The position numbers and the translations under genes are program-made. Shown in pieces: positions 1-6,377 of a stretch of 16,693 nt of DNA (positions are counted from its first letter, which is position 1; every line of letters begins with the position of its first letter). Source of the stretch: an uncultured Collinsella sp. (GTDB lineage: Bacteria; Actinomycetota; Coriobacteriia; Coriobacteriales; Coriobacteriaceae); assembly GCA_900765185.1 (NCBI GenBank), contig CAAFQT010000195.1, forward strand, positions 1 through 16,693, written 5' to 3'. Below the pieces are notes generated by a model. It ran no database searches. It was given only the letters and a program-made list of their open reading frames with translations, and was not told where the DNA came from.

Positions 1-21
1 AGACGTGTGCTCTTCCGATCT
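1..21 (+). other. Illumina TruSeq adapter remnant (not genomic)
   Basis: The first 21 bases are identical, as I recall it, to the 3' end of the TruSeq Read 2 adapter, ending in GCTCTTCCGATCT. They are followed at base 22 by sequence that continues an open U32-family reading frame. This is untrimmed library adapter left at the end of an assembled contig, so base 1 is a contig end and the neighbouring gene is cut by the assembly rather than by biology. Confidence 0.95.
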
Positions 22-1484
22 ACATGCTCAACCAGATCGGATGCCTCGACGGCGCGGGTCTTGGCGGCCTCGACGGTGAAGCCCGTGGCGGTGGCGGTGA
101 GCGCGGGGTTGTCACAGCAGGTGAGTGTGACAGTAAACGGCTCGCCCAGGCGCGCCACGACGGACACGTCAACAGCTCGGCGGCGCAGCACATCGCGCTT
201 GAGCGCGGCGCCGGCGGCGTCGATGGCGCGCTGACTGCGAATCACGCGGACGCGGCAGCCCTCGGGCATGCTGCGGGGCACGCGGCGCTCAATGATGTCA
301 CCGGCGGCGGCATCATCGGCGGCAATGGTGGTCAGGAACTGGTCAAACTCGTTATCGTGGCGAAGCTCCAGCAGGTCGCCCTTGCCCACGGGCTCAAACA
401 ACTCAATGCGGGCGATGGCGGCGCGCCGACGGCGGTCGTCGGGCTTGAGGCCGCGCACATCGCGGTTGGCCAGACGGCTGCCCAGTACCGTGCCCACGAT
501 CTGGCCGCGGTTGTTGGAACGCTCATAGCTCATCATCTCGTCGCCCGAGGTGCCGTCCTGATAGGCGTGCGTAAAGTCGCGGTTGAAGCAGCGCTTGAGC
601 TGGCGCTGGCGGGCGGCTACCTCGTCCTTATCTACGGCGACCCCGGCCAGCATGTCATCAATCTGGTGACGATACACATCGACGATGGAATACACGTAAT
701 CGGGGGCCTTCATGCGGCCCTCGAGCTTGAGCGATGCGGCGCCGGCGTCATACAGACGGCGAACAAGCTGCGACGTGTTGGTGTCGCGCGGGCACAGCGC
801 GCGCTCGCGACCGGCAGGGGAGAGCGAGCGGCCGTTCTCGTCGATCAGCTCGTAGGGCAGGCGGCAGGGCTGGGCGCACATGCCGCGGTTGGCCGATCGT
901 CCCGCCATGGCAAAGCTCGAAAGCAGGCACAGGCCCGAGTAGCAAAAGCAGATGGCACCGTGGCTAAAGACCTCGAGGTCCACATCGGGCGCGGCGTTGT
1001 GAATGGCGGCGATCTCGTCGATGGAGAGCTCGCGCGAGAGAGTCACGCGGTCGGCGCCCTGCTCACGGCACCAAAGGGTTCCGCGGTCGTCGTGGATGTT
1101 CGCCTGGGTCGAGATATGTGTCTCGATGCCGGGCATGGTGCGCTTGACCTCAAAGAACAGGCCCCAGTCCTGGATGATGAAGGCGTCGGCGCCCAGCGTG
1201 GAGCAGCGATGGATGAGTTGCAACGCATCGCCCATCTCGGACTGTTTGATGACGATGTTGACCGTGACGTAGACGCGCGACCCGGCTAGATGTGCGGCGC
1301 GGCAGGCTTGCTCAAAGGCCTCGTCGGTAAAGTTGGTGGCCTTGCGGCGGGCGTTGAAGCTGCCCATGCCGCAATAGATGGCGTCTGCCCCCGCGGCGAG
1401 TGCGGCGGCAAAGGGCTCGGGCCCTCCGGCGGGCGCCAAAAGCTCGGGTCTGCGGTTGGTGGTTCGACTGGCGGTTGCGGTCAT
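22..1484 (-). CDS. U32-family peptidase-like protein (RlhA/YdcP-like), 3' end missing
   Basis: The minus-strand frame is open from ATG at 1484 to the contig edge, giving 487 codons with no stop. The start is supported by an upstream AAAGGCAGGA. The N-terminus (RRPELLAPAGGPEPF, then GADAIYCGMGSFNARRKATNF) is the typical U32 TIM-barrel opening. The family signature (E-x-F-x2-G-A-I-C-x4-G-x-C-x-L-S) is seen at about residues 171-190, followed by a RGMCAQPCR segment whose Cys residues belong to the conserved set. The region after about residue 330 resembles the DUF3656 domain. Members were first called collagenases, but E. coli RlhA is a 23S rRNA C2501 hydroxylation factor and related TrhP acts on tRNA. 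RNA hydroxylation is therefore more likely than proteolysis, although the substrate cannot be read here. Full-length relatives exceed 600 aa, so roughly a quarter is missing because the contig ends. It is transcribed divergently from ridA. Confidence 0.9.
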
Positions 1485-1683
1485 ATCCTGCCTTTCAAAA
1501 TGCTCAGATATTCAAAAGTATAGTGGTGCCGTTGCGGCAGGCGATGCCCGTGCTCCAAGCGGGATAAAGTCTTCAGCAGCTTGGGCTGGCTGACCCCGTG
1601 GAGAACCGTTCAGCGGTTCGGGGAAACCGTTGGGCGATAAAATATTCTCGCAAACTGATAATATTCTTGCATCGCACGGAAAC

Positions 1684-1705
1684 CTTGATTACTATCCCAA
1701 TCAAG
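1684..1705 (+). promoter_or_regulatory. Inverted repeat over candidate ridA -10 (operator-like)
   Basis: CTTGATT-actatccc-AATCAAG is a perfect 7-bp inverted repeat with an 8-bp spacer. It lies across the candidate -10 box TACTAT of ridA. Its size and place fit a dimeric regulator's operator, but no cognate regulator can be named. Confidence 0.4.
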
Positions 1706-1751
1706 CGCGGTGTTCAGACCGAACTGTGCCTCCCGGTGTGAACACCGCGCT
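1704..1751 (+). promoter_or_regulatory. ridA 5' leader hairpin (13-bp perfect stem)
   Basis: AGCGCGGTGTTCA (1704-1716) is the exact reverse complement of TGAACACCGCGCT (1739-1751), with a 22-nt loop between. The stem ends about 20 nt before the ridA ribosome-binding site AAGGAG (1773-1778), so it would form in the mRNA leader without hiding the site. No U-tract follows, so it is not a classic terminator. It could be a stability element, an attenuator or a DNA operator. Confidence 0.6.
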
Positions 1752-1784
1752 CACACTCTCTCAATTGATCGTAAGGAGAAAAAC

Positions 1785-2162
1785 ATGAGCAAGACCGTCG
1801 TGTCTTCCGATAACGCGCCCGCAGCCATCGGTCCGTATTCCCCCGGTATCCAGACCGGCAACATGGTGTTCCTGTCCGGCCAGCTGGGCATCGATCCCGC
1901 AACCGGCAAGATGCCCGAGGGCGTCGAGGCCCAGGCCAAGCAGTCCCTTGCTAACGTCGAGGCCCTGCTGACCGCTGCCGGCGCCACCTTTGCCGATGTC
2001 GTCAAGACCACGGTCTACCTGGCCGACATTGCCGACTTCGCTGCCGTGAACGAGATCTACGCTTCCAAGTTCGAGGCCCCGTTCCCCGCGCGCAGCGCCT
2101 TCCAGGTTGCCGCCCTTCCGGCTGGCGGTCTGGTCGAGATCGAGGTCGTCGCCGCCCTCTAA
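1785..2162 (+). CDS. ridA: RidA family enamine/imine deaminase
   Basis: The 125-aa product has the usual length of the RidA/YjgF/UK114 family. RidA hydrolyses reactive enamines and imines, such as 2-aminoacrylate released by PLP enzymes, and so protects other PLP enzymes; it acts as a cytoplasmic trimer with active sites between subunits. Conserved features seen are GPYSP with Tyr18, SGQLGIDP (31-38), the PARSAFQV segment with Arg103 (equivalent to the substrate carboxylate-binding Arg105 of E. coli RidA) and Glu120 in VEIEVVA. The start at 1785 is chosen because AAGGAGAA precedes it at normal spacing; a start at 1710 would add 25 residues the family lacks. It converges with the YheO-like regulator gene. 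A link to the adjacent purine genes is plausible, since PLP-dependent steps occur in anaerobic purine breakdown, but is inferred. Confidence 0.96.
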   Translation: MSKTVVSSDNAPAAIGPYSPGIQTGNMVFLSGQLGIDPATGKMPEGVEAQAKQSLANVEALLTAAGATFADVVKTTVYLADIADFAAVNEIYASKFEAPFPARSAFQVAALPAGGLVEIEVVAAL

Positions 2163-2192
2163 GGCGTTGGCAACAACTCAACATGACATGCA

Positions 2193-2230
2193 AAAAGACC
2201 CTGCAGCGCGTGCGAGCTGCAGGGTCTTTT
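2193..2230. terminator. Bidirectional Rho-independent terminator
   Basis: AAAAGACCCTGCAG and CTGCAGGGTCTTTT form a perfect 14-bp stem (15 with the closing C-G pair) around an 8-nt loop. There is a T-tract on the plus-strand side and an A-tract on the other, so it can stop both ridA (plus) and the convergent regulator gene (minus). Confidence 0.93.
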
Positions 2231-2274
2231 GTCAAGTGACGGATCGCTTGTGGAGCCGCGCTCCATTTTGCTCG

Positions 2275-2931
2275 TTAGCCCTCCTTGCGAACTTTTTGCA
2301 GGTAGCGGTAGACGCTGGGCTCCGAGATGCCCAGCGCGGTGGCGGCGCAGGCCACGGCGCCCTTGAGCATGAACACCCCGTTGCCGTTGAGGTGGCGAAT
2401 GACGTCCACGCGGTCGCTCTGACCAAGCGACGCTACATCCAGCCCGCGCGCGCTCAGCAACTCGGAAATACTGCGGTCAATGAGCTCCTGCGTAGACTCC
2501 GAAAGACTTTCGACTTCGATAGACGCGGGCTCCGCCTGCCTCGGCACAGCGTCGAAGCAGGCCATGAGCTGCTGCGCCATGGCGTTGATGGAGCGTACGG
2601 TCGAGAGGTCGGTGTTGACGCAGAGCATACCGACGATTTCGTCATTCTCGCGGATAAAGTACGTCGCTGACTCCAACGTCTTGCCGCCGGCGCCGCGGCC
2701 CTCGTAGCCCGTAATAAACGGCAGGTCGCGATACTTGGGATCGTGCATGATCTTGAGTGCCAGATCGGTGGCGGGACCGCCGACCTTGCGGCCGCTCACG
2801 ATGCCGTTGCGAATATCGACGATGGCGTGGTCGGGATCCGAGAAATCGTGCAGCACGATTTCGCTGTTTTTGCCGAGTATCTGCTCCAGAAAATCGACCA
2901 TCGGCAAAAAGCGACGTACGGTCTCGTTCAC
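2275..2931 (-). CDS. YheO/DauR-like PAS-HTH transcriptional regulator
   Basis: The 218-aa product has a YheO-type PAS-like sensor domain (residues 1 to about 115, including HAIVDIRNGIVSGRKVGGPATDLALK and a RGAGGKTLESATYFIRENDEIVGMLCVN segment). After a linker comes a C-terminal helix-turn-helix (about 170-218, ending FMLKGAVACAATALGISEPSVYRYLQKVRKEG). YheO/DauR proteins bind DNA and are thought to sense small metabolites; DauR controls D-arginine use in Pseudomonas. GTG at 2931 is taken as the start because AAAGGAG lies 6 nt before it; an upstream ATG at 3072 would add 47 non-family residues and no Shine-Dalgarno supports it. It is divergent from the purine permease operon, so it is the obvious candidate regulator of that operon and of itself. 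The ligand is unknown; a purine or breakdown product is an inference. Confidence 0.9.
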   Translation of the reverse strand: MNETVRRFLPMVDFLEQILGKNSEIVLHDFSDPDHAIVDIRNGIVSGRKVGGPATDLALKIMHDPKYRDLPFITGYEGRGAGGKTLESATYFIRENDEIVGMLCVNTDLSTVRSINAMAQQLMACFDAVPRQAEPASIEVESLSESTQELIDRSISELLSARGLDVASLGQSDRVDVIRHLNGNGVFMLKGAVACAATALGISEPSVYRYLQKVRKEG

Positions 2932-3055
2932 GGGCAACTCCTTTGGGTGAAATCGGAAATGTTCATAACAATTTTTTCTCATGGTAACACGCTGCCCATC
3001 ATCTCGTATATCCGCAGGTACATTGCGTAATGCAGACGAACGGTAGGAATTTAGC

Positions 3056-3070
3056 GGTAAACGGTTGACC
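3056..3070. promoter_or_regulatory. Imperfect 7-1-7 dyad, candidate operator
   Basis: GGTAAAC-G-GTTGACC is a dyad with one mismatched pair between arms. It lies in the divergent spacer between the YheO-like regulator and the permease, about 125 bp upstream of the regulator's start codon. It has the form of a dimer operator and could be the regulator's own site. There is no independent copy to confirm it. Confidence 0.35.
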
Positions 3071-3130
3071 AAAAGAAAAGTTAGATGTTATTTTTACCAG
3101 ACACTTTTCTGACCTGCGGAAATGCGTTAT

Positions 3131-3140
3131 TTCAGCTGAA
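3131..3140. promoter_or_regulatory. 10-bp perfect palindrome TTCAGCTGAA
   Basis: A perfect palindrome lies about 28 bp upstream of the -35 of the permease promoter, a place suited to an activator site. It is a candidate site for the divergent YheO-like regulator. The length alone is not significant. Confidence 0.3.
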
Positions 3141-3167
3141 GAATAGTCTGATAACAAAAAATTATTA

Positions 3168-3196
3168 TTGAGAATGAGAATCATCTTTAATACGAT
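3168..3196 (+). promoter_or_regulatory. Sigma-70-type promoter of the purine operon
   Basis: TTGAGA (3168-3173), a 17-bp spacer and TACGAT (3191-3196) match the sigma-70 consensus at 5/6 and 4/6 positions with ideal spacing. The surroundings are notably AT-rich for this genome. Transcription would begin near 3203, giving a leader of about 80 nt before the permease ATG. Confidence 0.6.
3170..3188. promoter_or_regulatory. Fur-box-like sequence overlapping the promoter
   Basis: GAGAATGAGAATCATCTTT agrees with the 19-bp Fur consensus GATAATGATAATCATTATC at 14 positions. It contains the dyad ATGA-gaa-TCAT. It lies exactly across the -35 to spacer region, where a bound repressor would block polymerase. 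Downstream genes encode at least ten predicted Fe-S clusters, so iron control would make sense. No Fur-family gene is in the window. Confidence 0.4.
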
Positions 3197-3283
3197 ATGC
3201 AATGAAGGCACAACCTCAACCCCGCACTGCGTCACAATAGAGCGTTAGATGCGAAAACAACTACTTCGAGGATTGGTGGTCAA

Positions 3284-4678
3284 ATGACCCAGGAGACGGT
3301 TACGAACGGCACTGAAGCCCTGTTCACTCGCGAAGGCATGCCTCCCGTTAAGGAAATGATCCCGTGTGCCCTTCAGCACGTACTGGCATCGTTTGCCGGC
3401 ATCATTACCCCGGCGGTCATCATGGCCGGCGTCTACGGCTTTAATAGCCAGCAGAGCACCGACATCATCCAGGTCGCGCTCATTCTTTCGGCAATCGACA
3501 CGGCCCTTCAGGCCTTCGCTCCCTTCCGTCGCATCGGCGGCGGCCTGCCCATCGTCATGGGCGTTTCGTTCGCGTTCCTGCCGGCCCTGCAGGCCATGGG
3601 TGCCTCGGGCTTTAGCTTTGGTGCGCTGCTGGGCGGCGAGATCGTCGGCGGCGCCGTCGCGGTCCTCTTTGGTCTGGCCTACAGCAAGATCAAGTGGCTG
3701 TTCCCGCCCGTCGTGACCGGTACGGTCATCTTCTCCATTGGCGTCTCTCTCTATCCCACGGCCGTCAAGTATATGGCCGGCGGTATGGGTACGCCGCTGT
3801 GGGGTACCCCGCAGGCCTGGTGCGTCGCTCTTATCACCTTCGCCGTGGTCTTTGCGCTCGCCAACTTTGGCAAGGGTACGCTCAAGCTGGGATCTGTGTT
3901 CTTTGGCATGATCGTTGGCATGATCGTCTCCATCCCCTTTGGTATGATCGACTTCTCCAGCGTCGCCACCGCTCAGGTCTTCGCCCTTCCCAAGCTCATG
4001 CCCTACGCGCTCGAGTTTGATCCCGAGGTCTGCATTACCCTCGCCGTCGTGTTCCCCATGGTTGCCATCCAGGTTATCGGTGACGTCTCCGCCGCCTGCC
4101 TGGGCTCCATCGACCGTATGCCCACCGAGCGCGAACTCTCCGGCGCTATCGTGTCCCAGGGCCTCACCTCTATGGTCGGCGGCCTGCTGGGCGGTCTTCC
4201 CACCAGCGCCCTTGGCCAGAACGTGGGCATCATCTGCTCCAACAAGGTCGTCAACAAGTGGGTCTTTGTGATCATCGCGGCCGTCTTTGCCATCGCCGGT
4301 CTGTTCCCGCAGCTCTCTGCCGTCCTTTCCGCTATCCCGCAGCCCGTCATCGGCGGCGCGACCGTCGGCGTCTTTGGCACCATCACCATGAACGGCGTGC
4401 GCATGTTCACCCGCGAGGGCCTCACGCAGCGCACTACCACTATCGTCGGCACCTCCGTCGTCTTTGGCCTGGGTATCTGGATGGCCAGCGGTTGCCTTGC
4501 CGGCGAGGGTATGCCCGCCTGGGTGTCCACCGTCATCGGCTCCAATGCCGTAACCCCCACCGCCATCATGGCCATTGTCCTTAACCTGATCCTTCCGCAG
4601 ACGCCGGTCGTGGCTCAGCACATCGATGCTGCCAAGGACGCTGCCGTGGATCTGGTCTTGCCCGAGAGCAAGAAGTAA
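3284..4678 (+). CDS. NCS2/NAT family xanthine-uracil-type permease
   Basis: The 464-aa product has about 14 hydrophobic segments and belongs to the nucleobase-ascorbate transporter family, which imports xanthine, urate, uracil or similar by proton symport in the cytoplasmic membrane. Seen are the TM1 Gln-His pair (Q31-H32 in ALQHVLASFAG), GGGLPIVMGVSFAFLP (86-100), the TM8 segment AIQVIGDVSA (261-270) and the NAT signature QNVGIICSNK (312-321). Two positions are unusual. The TM8 carboxylate, Glu in XanQ (E272), UapA (E356) and UraA (E241), is Gln263 here (codon CAG 4070-4072), while the Asp four residues on (D267) is kept. The Thr of the NAT motif is Asn320. The start follows GGAT/GGTGGT within 10-15 nt. 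First gene of the purine set and divergent from the regulator. Context favours xanthine or urate as substrate. Confidence 0.93.
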   Translation: MTQETVTNGTEALFTREGMPPVKEMIPCALQHVLASFAGIITPAVIMAGVYGFNSQQSTDIIQVALILSAIDTALQAFAPFRRIGGGLPIVMGVSFAFLPALQAMGASGFSFGALLGGEIVGGAVAVLFGLAYSKIKWLFPPVVTGTVIFSIGVSLYPTAVKYMAGGMGTPLWGTPQAWCVALITFAVVFALANFGKGTLKLGSVFFGMIVGMIVSIPFGMIDFSSVATAQVFALPKLMPYALEFDPEVCITLAVVFPMVAIQVIGDVSAACLGSIDRMPTERELSGAIVSQGLTSMVGGLLGGLPTSALGQNVGIICSNKVVNKWVFVIIAAVFAIAGLFPQLSAVLSAIPQPVIGGATVGVFGTITMNGVRMFTREGLTQRTTTIVGTSVVFGLGIWMASGCLAGEGMPAWVSTVIGSNAVTPTAIMAIVLNLILPQTPVVAQHIDAAKDAAVDLVLPESKK

Positions 4679-4694
4679 CCAATTCGGTGCTATT

Positions 4695-4726
4695 CGTCGG
4701 CGGACGCATCGCCTCGTCCGCCGACG
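4695..4726 (+). promoter_or_regulatory. Intercistronic hairpin after permease gene
   Basis: CGTCGGCGGACG and CGTCCGCCGACG form a perfect 12-bp GC-rich stem with an 8-nt loop, starting 17 nt after the permease stop. There is no following T-tract, so it is probably a mRNA-stabilising 3' element or partial (Rho- or pause-dependent) attenuator, which would lower expression of downstream genes. Confidence 0.65.
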
Positions 4727-4749
4727 TCACGCGGCGCCAAGCCGCACTT

Positions 4750-4767
4750 CAAAGGGTTGTCCCTTTG
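4750..4767 (+). other. Second small hairpin in ssnA leader
   Basis: CAAAGGG-TTGT-CCCTTTG is a perfect 7-bp stem with a tetraloop. CTTC before and GAAG after could extend it past a 2-nt bulge. Together with the hairpin at 4695-4726 it suggests a folded leader in the 194-bp gap before ssnA. I recognise no riboswitch class. Confidence 0.45.
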
Positions 4768-4872
4768 GTGAAGCGTTGACGGGAGAGGGCCCGTTTCCGG
4801 TGTAGGCCGGCGCTTCGCACTCCGCCATGTCAGAGGTGTCAAACCCCGCCCCTGATGTTGAAGGGAGCATCC

Positions 4873-6228
4873 ATGCTTCTGGTCGCTAACGGTTCCGTCT
4901 TTACTCGCAACGCTCAGACCCCGTTCATTCCAAACGGTGCGGTCGCCATTGACGGAGATACGATCGTCGAAGTGGGCCCCGAGTGCGAGCTCAAGGCCAA
5001 GTACCCGGATGCCGAGTACGTCGACGCCCAGGGCAACCTCATCATGCCCGGACTTATCAACTGCCACACCCACATCTACTCGGGTCTGGCGCGCGGCCTT
5101 GCCATTAAGGGCTGCAATCCCACCAACTTCCTGGAGAATCTTGAGCAGCAGTGGTGGAAGATCGACGACAACCTGACGCTCGACGGCACCAAGGCAAGCG
5201 CCTATGCCACGATTTTGGACTCCATTCGCGATGGCGTCACCACGATCTTCGATCACCATGCGAGCTTCTGTGAGATCCCGGGTAGCCTCTTTACCATTAA
5301 GGACGCAGCTCAGGAGCTGGGCATGCGTTCGTGCCTGTGCTACGAGGTCTCCGATCGCCGCGGCCAGGAAAAGTGCGACCAGGCCATTGCCGAGAACGCT
5401 GAGTTTGCCCAGTGGGCCGCCAAGGAGCGTCGCGATAACGACAACCATATGATCGCCGCCATGTTTGGCGGTCACGCCACCTTTACGCTGTCGGACGAGA
5501 CCATGGACAAGATGGCCGAGGCCAACAACGGCCTGACCGGCTTCCACATCCATGTGTGCGAGGGCATGAACGACGTGTGGGATTCCCGCCTCAACCGCGG
5601 CGGCATCAGTCCCGTCGAGCGCCTGCTGCAGCACAACCTGCTGGGTCCCGACACCATGCTGGGCCACTGCATCCACGTGACGCCTGCCGAGATGGATATC
5701 GTCAAGGAGTCCGGCACCTGGCTCGTCAACAACCCCGAATCCAATATGGGCAACGCCGTAGGCTGCGCCCCCGTGCTCGAGTTCTTCCGCCGCGGCATTC
5801 CCGTGTGCATGGGCACCGACGCCTACACCCACGATATGCTCGAGAGCCTCAAGGTCTTCCTGATCATTCAGCGTCACAACGCCGCCATGCCCAACGTGGG
5901 CTGGTGCGAGGCCATGACCATGCTGTTCGAGAACAACGCCAAGATGGCGAGCAAGTACTTCGATCGCAAGCTCGGTGTGCTCGAGGCTGGCGCTGCCGCC
6001 GACGTCATCGTCATGGACTACAAGCCCTTTACGCCGCTGAGCGAGGAGAACATCGACGGCCACATGCTCTTCGGCATGATGGGCAAAAACTGCCGCACCA
6101 CCATCATCAACGGCCGCGTCCTGTACAAGGATCGCGAGTTTGTCGGTATCGATGAGGAAAAGATCAACGCGTGGACCATGGCTGAGTCCAAGAAGCTCTG
6201 GAGCACGCTCAACGGTCGCACCTACTAA
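4873..6228 (+). CDS. ssnA: SsnA, amidohydrolase-superfamily protein of purine/selenium gene clusters
   Basis: The 451-aa product is a cytoplasmic TIM-barrel amidohydrolase close to the guanine deaminase / TrzN-like aminohydrolase group, and matches the SsnA family found beside ygfK and xdhD. Metal and catalytic residues are visible: H65-T-H67 in PGLINCHTHIYSGLARG, His225/His227 in GFHIHVCEG, H265-x-x-H268, and D316 in CMGTDAY. SsnA genes are part of the conserved gut anaerobic purine/urate breakdown clusters; the probable job is hydrolysis of a C-N bond in a purine-derived intermediate, but the exact substrate is not settled from sequence. ATG at 4873 is chosen because GAAGGGAG (4859-4866) lies 6 nt before it; the ATG at 4855 lies upstream of that site. 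Flanked by hairpin-bearing gaps of 194 and 149 bp. Confidence 0.92.
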   Translation: MLLVANGSVFTRNAQTPFIPNGAVAIDGDTIVEVGPECELKAKYPDAEYVDAQGNLIMPGLINCHTHIYSGLARGLAIKGCNPTNFLENLEQQWWKIDDNLTLDGTKASAYATILDSIRDGVTTIFDHHASFCEIPGSLFTIKDAAQELGMRSCLCYEVSDRRGQEKCDQAIAENAEFAQWAAKERRDNDNHMIAAMFGGHATFTLSDETMDKMAEANNGLTGFHIHVCEGMNDVWDSRLNRGGISPVERLLQHNLLGPDTMLGHCIHVTPAEMDIVKESGTWLVNNPESNMGNAVGCAPVLEFFRRGIPVCMGTDAYTHDMLESLKVFLIIQRHNAAMPNVGWCEAMTMLFENNAKMASKYFDRKLGVLEAGAAADVIVMDYKPFTPLSEENIDGHMLFGMMGKNCRTTIINGRVLYKDREFVGIDEEKINAWTMAESKKLWSTLNGRTY

Positions 6229-6243
6229 TTAACAAGTAGATTC

Positions 6244-6279
6244 GCGCACGTCGGATGTTTCGCCGCATCCGACGCGCGC
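6244..6279 (+). promoter_or_regulatory. Intercistronic hairpin after ssnA
   Basis: CGTCGGATG (6249-6257) and CATCCGACG (6266-6274) pair perfectly. Past one A/C mismatch the stem extends by GCGC/GCGC, closing an 8-nt loop. It begins 15 nt after the ssnA stop and has no T-tract. The layout repeats that of 4695-4726, so both gaps seem to carry the same kind of RNA 3'-end or attenuation element. The rest of the gap to 6377 is very GC-rich with no gene; the ygfK site AGAGAGGAG is at 6362-6370. Confidence 0.6.
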
Positions 6280-6377
6280 ATAGGCGGCCTCCGCGGGGTC
6301 GCCGGCGCTGTGCTAGCGCTACACCGTATTTGCGCCCGTCGCGCGGTCTCGCCGGGCGTTACAGAGAGGAGCTCACT

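Larger units (their letters stand above)
1485..1784. promoter_or_regulatory. Divergent intergenic region between U32 gene and ridA
   Basis: These 300 bp hold no gene. Seen in it are a small inverted repeat GAACCG-ttcag-CGGTTC (1603-1619), an AT-rich imperfect direct repeat of GATAA(A)ATATTCTyGCA (1636-1652 and 1657-1671, 21 bp apart), and the ridA leader structures listed separately. A TATACT box on the minus strand (1517-1522) could be the -10 of the U32 gene, but I see no convincing -35. For ridA, TTGCAT (1667-1672) with 17 bp to TACTAT (1690-1695) is a weak sigma-70-like pair. Confidence 0.4.

Noticed and set aside
1710..1784. Extended N-terminus for RidA
   Set aside because: The extra 25 residues lie in the leader hairpin region, are absent from the family, and the strong ribosome-binding site is just before 1785.
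2932..3072. Extended N-terminus for the YheO-like regulator
   Set aside because: The GTG at 2931 has a near-perfect Shine-Dalgarno and fits the family start; the upstream ATG has none and would cover the control region.
4773..4872. Separate promoter before ssnA (TTGACG near 4776)
   Set aside because: No acceptable -10 box lies 16-18 bp downstream of it.
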